Notes under the pieces: generated by a model | Database searches by the model: none | Told to the model about the DNA's origin: nothing | The model's input: only the letters and a program-made list of their open reading frames with translations | Shown: piece after piece, positions 36,350-37,596 of the stretch | How the letters are laid out: the number at the start of each line of letters is the position of its first letter | Position numbering within the stretch: the first letter of the stretch is position 1 | NCBI GenBank assembly: GCA_002238525.1 | Contig: MPMN01000003.1 | Location: 72,001 to 109,596 of the forward strand | Length of the DNA: 37,596 nucleotides | Reading direction: 5' to 3' | Source of the DNA: Flavobacteriaceae bacterium bin25 | Lineage (GTDB): Bacteria; Bacteroidota; Bacteroidia; Flavobacteriales; Flavobacteriaceae | Translations under genes and position numbers: made by a program

Positions 36350-37596
36350 ATGATTCGCTACTTTTTTTGCTTCTTTCTTCTGCTCATTATTCTTGTATCG
36401 TGTAATAAAAATGATACGATAAAGCCTATTGAGCTGCCCCCTATCATAACAACTGTGACTCCTCCTACTTCGGACGATGACACTGATGATGATTCAGACG
36501 ATGATACTGATGATGATTCAGACGATGATACTGAAGTTCAGGAGGAATTCCCAGTCACACAAATTCCAATTAATATTGATGATCTCTATGAATACAGAGG
36601 TGAAATGACCTCTGATACTGTCTGGGTATTTATACAAGGCGGTCCGTCTATAGTTCGTGATTATACATTAAATGATGCATTTACAGCTATGGGTATCTCC
36701 AAGTCTGGAGAAGAGACTCAAGAAAAAAATGAATACTATCCCCAATTCGCTGATGATTTAGTAGTATATCCTTATCAATCACAACAAATAAATGAAGACC
36801 GTTTTAATGACTATGATTTGACTTTCGAACAAGCTAAAGAAGAAAGTTTAATTACAGTTGAAATAACCAGACAGGTGGTTGAAGAATTTGTCAATAGAGA
36901 AAAAGTAGTGTACCTAATTGGTCATTCCTATGGCTCTTTAGTGATAAACGAGCTGCTATCACAACACGGTCCAATTGCACACAGAACCATCTCTTTGAAT
37001 GGTAGACTTGATATGGATGAAGAAGTTTGGAAAGGTTATTCTCAAGGAGATGAATGGAAATTTGACTCTGATGGTCTCAATCCTTATAAGTTAAAGGAGT
37101 CTTCTGACTTTCCAAGACTAATTGTAAATCTTAATAAAATTGCTGCAGGTCTAGCATTTAATCGATATTCTGAAAAACTTTCCGATGTGGATCTCTCAAG
37201 CACGATATTTATAACTGCAAATAAAGATGAACAAGTGGGTGTATTTAATGAAAAAGAAATCAATTTTTTGAGAAGCAAACAACTTGCTAAAGAACTAATC
37301 ATACTGGATGGTGGGCATAGTTTGATTTTTGAAGAGACAGATGTGATGAAAGATTTGTATAACGTTATTATCTTTTCTGATGAAATATCAGATAATTTGG
37401 ATGGGAGTGGTACTAATAACGTTGATGGGAGTGGTACTAATACTGAAGAAGATAAGGAAATTGAATATTCAGAATTTGTTCATCCTAAAATACCATCAGA
37501 AAACGAAGGACTATACGAATATATAGGGGATATGACTTCAGATACTGTTTGGGTATTTGTCCAAGGAGGTCCCGAAACAAAACAATACCAATTTTT
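36350..37596 (+). CDS. Lipoprotein with tandem alpha/beta-hydrolase-like domains (partial, runs off the window)
   Basis: ATG 36350 opens a frame of 415 codons with no stop before the window end. A lipoprotein signal (MIRYFFCFFLLLIILVSC, Cys18) precedes a Pro/Thr linker and an acidic DDDTDDDS repeat (residues 42-62). Domain 1 (about 79-345) has a nucleophile elbow GHSYG (Ser193) and a late GGHS (His323), the pattern of an alpha/beta-hydrolase. A DGSGTN linker repeat follows. From residue 388 LYEYIGDMTSDTVWVFVQGGP repeats residues 79-99 (LYEYRGEMTSDTVWVFIQGGP), so a second domain begins. It is probably a surface esterase/lipase-like lipoprotein; the substrate and exact family are unknown. Confidence 0.8.
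   Translation, partial: MIRYFFCFFLLLIILVSCNKNDTIKPIELPPIITTVTPPTSDDDTDDDSDDDTDDDSDDDTEVQEEFPVTQIPINIDDLYEYRGEMTSDTVWVFIQGGPSIVRDYTLNDAFTAMGISKSGEETQEKNEYYPQFADDLVVYPYQSQQINEDRFNDYDLTFEQAKEESLITVEITRQVVEEFVNREKVVYLIGHSYGSLVINELLSQHGPIAHRTISLNGRLDMDEEVWKGYSQGDEWKFDSDGLNPYKLKESSDFPRLIVNLNKIAAGLAFNRYSEKLSDVDLSSTIFITANKDEQVGVFNEKEINFLRSKQLAKELIILDGGHSLIFEETDVMKDLYNVIIFSDEISDNLDGSGTNNVDGSGTNTEEDKEIEYSEFVHPKIPSENEGLYEYIGDMTSDTVWVFVQGGPETKQYQF
36473..36535 (+). repeat. 24-bp tandem repeat encoding an Asp-rich linker
   Basis: Units 36473-36496 and 36497-36520 differ at one base and a partial third follows. Each encodes DDDTDDDS. Unit length is a multiple of three, so copy changes alter only the linker length. 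Confidence 0.9.
37400..37441 (+). repeat. 24-bp linker repeat between the two hydrolase domains
   Basis: GATGGGAGTGGTACTAAT occurs at 37400 and again at 37424, encoding DGSGTN twice, a flexible linker between domain 1 and the second domain. Confidence 0.85.

Overview
The window reads as chromosomal DNA of a Bacteroidota bacterium, probably a marine Cytophagales-like lineage. The evidence is the 5' end of a 16S rRNA gene of Bacteroidota type, a low-GC composition, several promoters of the TTG / TAnnTTTG class specific to this phylum, and family-typical genes (Porin_10 outer-membrane protein, DUF4136 lipoprotein, M23 peptidase next to a small MerR regulator). No database search was run, so the taxonomy below phylum level is inference.

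Layout. 1-385 is the 5' part of a 16S rRNA gene (minus strand) with a clear promoter at 518-545. 618-16923 is mostly housekeeping: porin, rnhB, a large unknown envelope protein, lipB, a decayed antitoxin fragment, lysS, a glucosaminidase/LysM lipoprotein, a DUF4136 lipoprotein, alaS, an M23 peptidase, a MerR regulator and der. 16924-23908 is an accessory island between der and tRNA-fMet/era. It holds a type III restriction-modification locus with the unusual order mod1-res-mod2. 25237-28475 is a tightly coupled four-gene operon for oxidative, non-phosphorylative L-fucose-type sugar degradation (two SDR dehydrogenases, an FAH-family hydrolase, a lactonase), followed by a convergent GT9 glycosyltransferase. 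hisS and a formylglycine-type sulfatase follow. 33125-36349 is an insertion-sequence graveyard: IS21 istB tail, multiply broken IS1634-family transposase, and two diverged copies of a ~400-bp direct repeat. The window ends inside a lipoprotein with tandem alpha/beta-hydrolase domains.

The most interesting system is the restriction-modification island. Two Mod methyltransferases with near-identical N-terminal and catalytic parts but unrelated target-recognition regions flank one Res subunit. Each mod has its own poly-G tract at the same position (9 G in mod1, 10 G in mod2). Both tracts are out of frame here, and both would be in frame at 8 or 11 G. Upstream of mod1 lie three perfect 26-bp tandem repeats, each carrying a TACTTTTG promoter box placed so that one copy's TTG serves as the -33 element of the next. 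mod2 also carries two short tandem expansions near its 3' end (a 7-mer in three copies, an 8-mer in two), each shifting the frame. The locus therefore looks like a multi-switch phase-variable defence/epigenetic module, possibly with decay of mod2.

The fucose operon lacks a fuconate dehydratase and a transporter in this window. The nearby sulfatase suggests, but does not prove, growth on sulfated fucose-containing algal polysaccharide.
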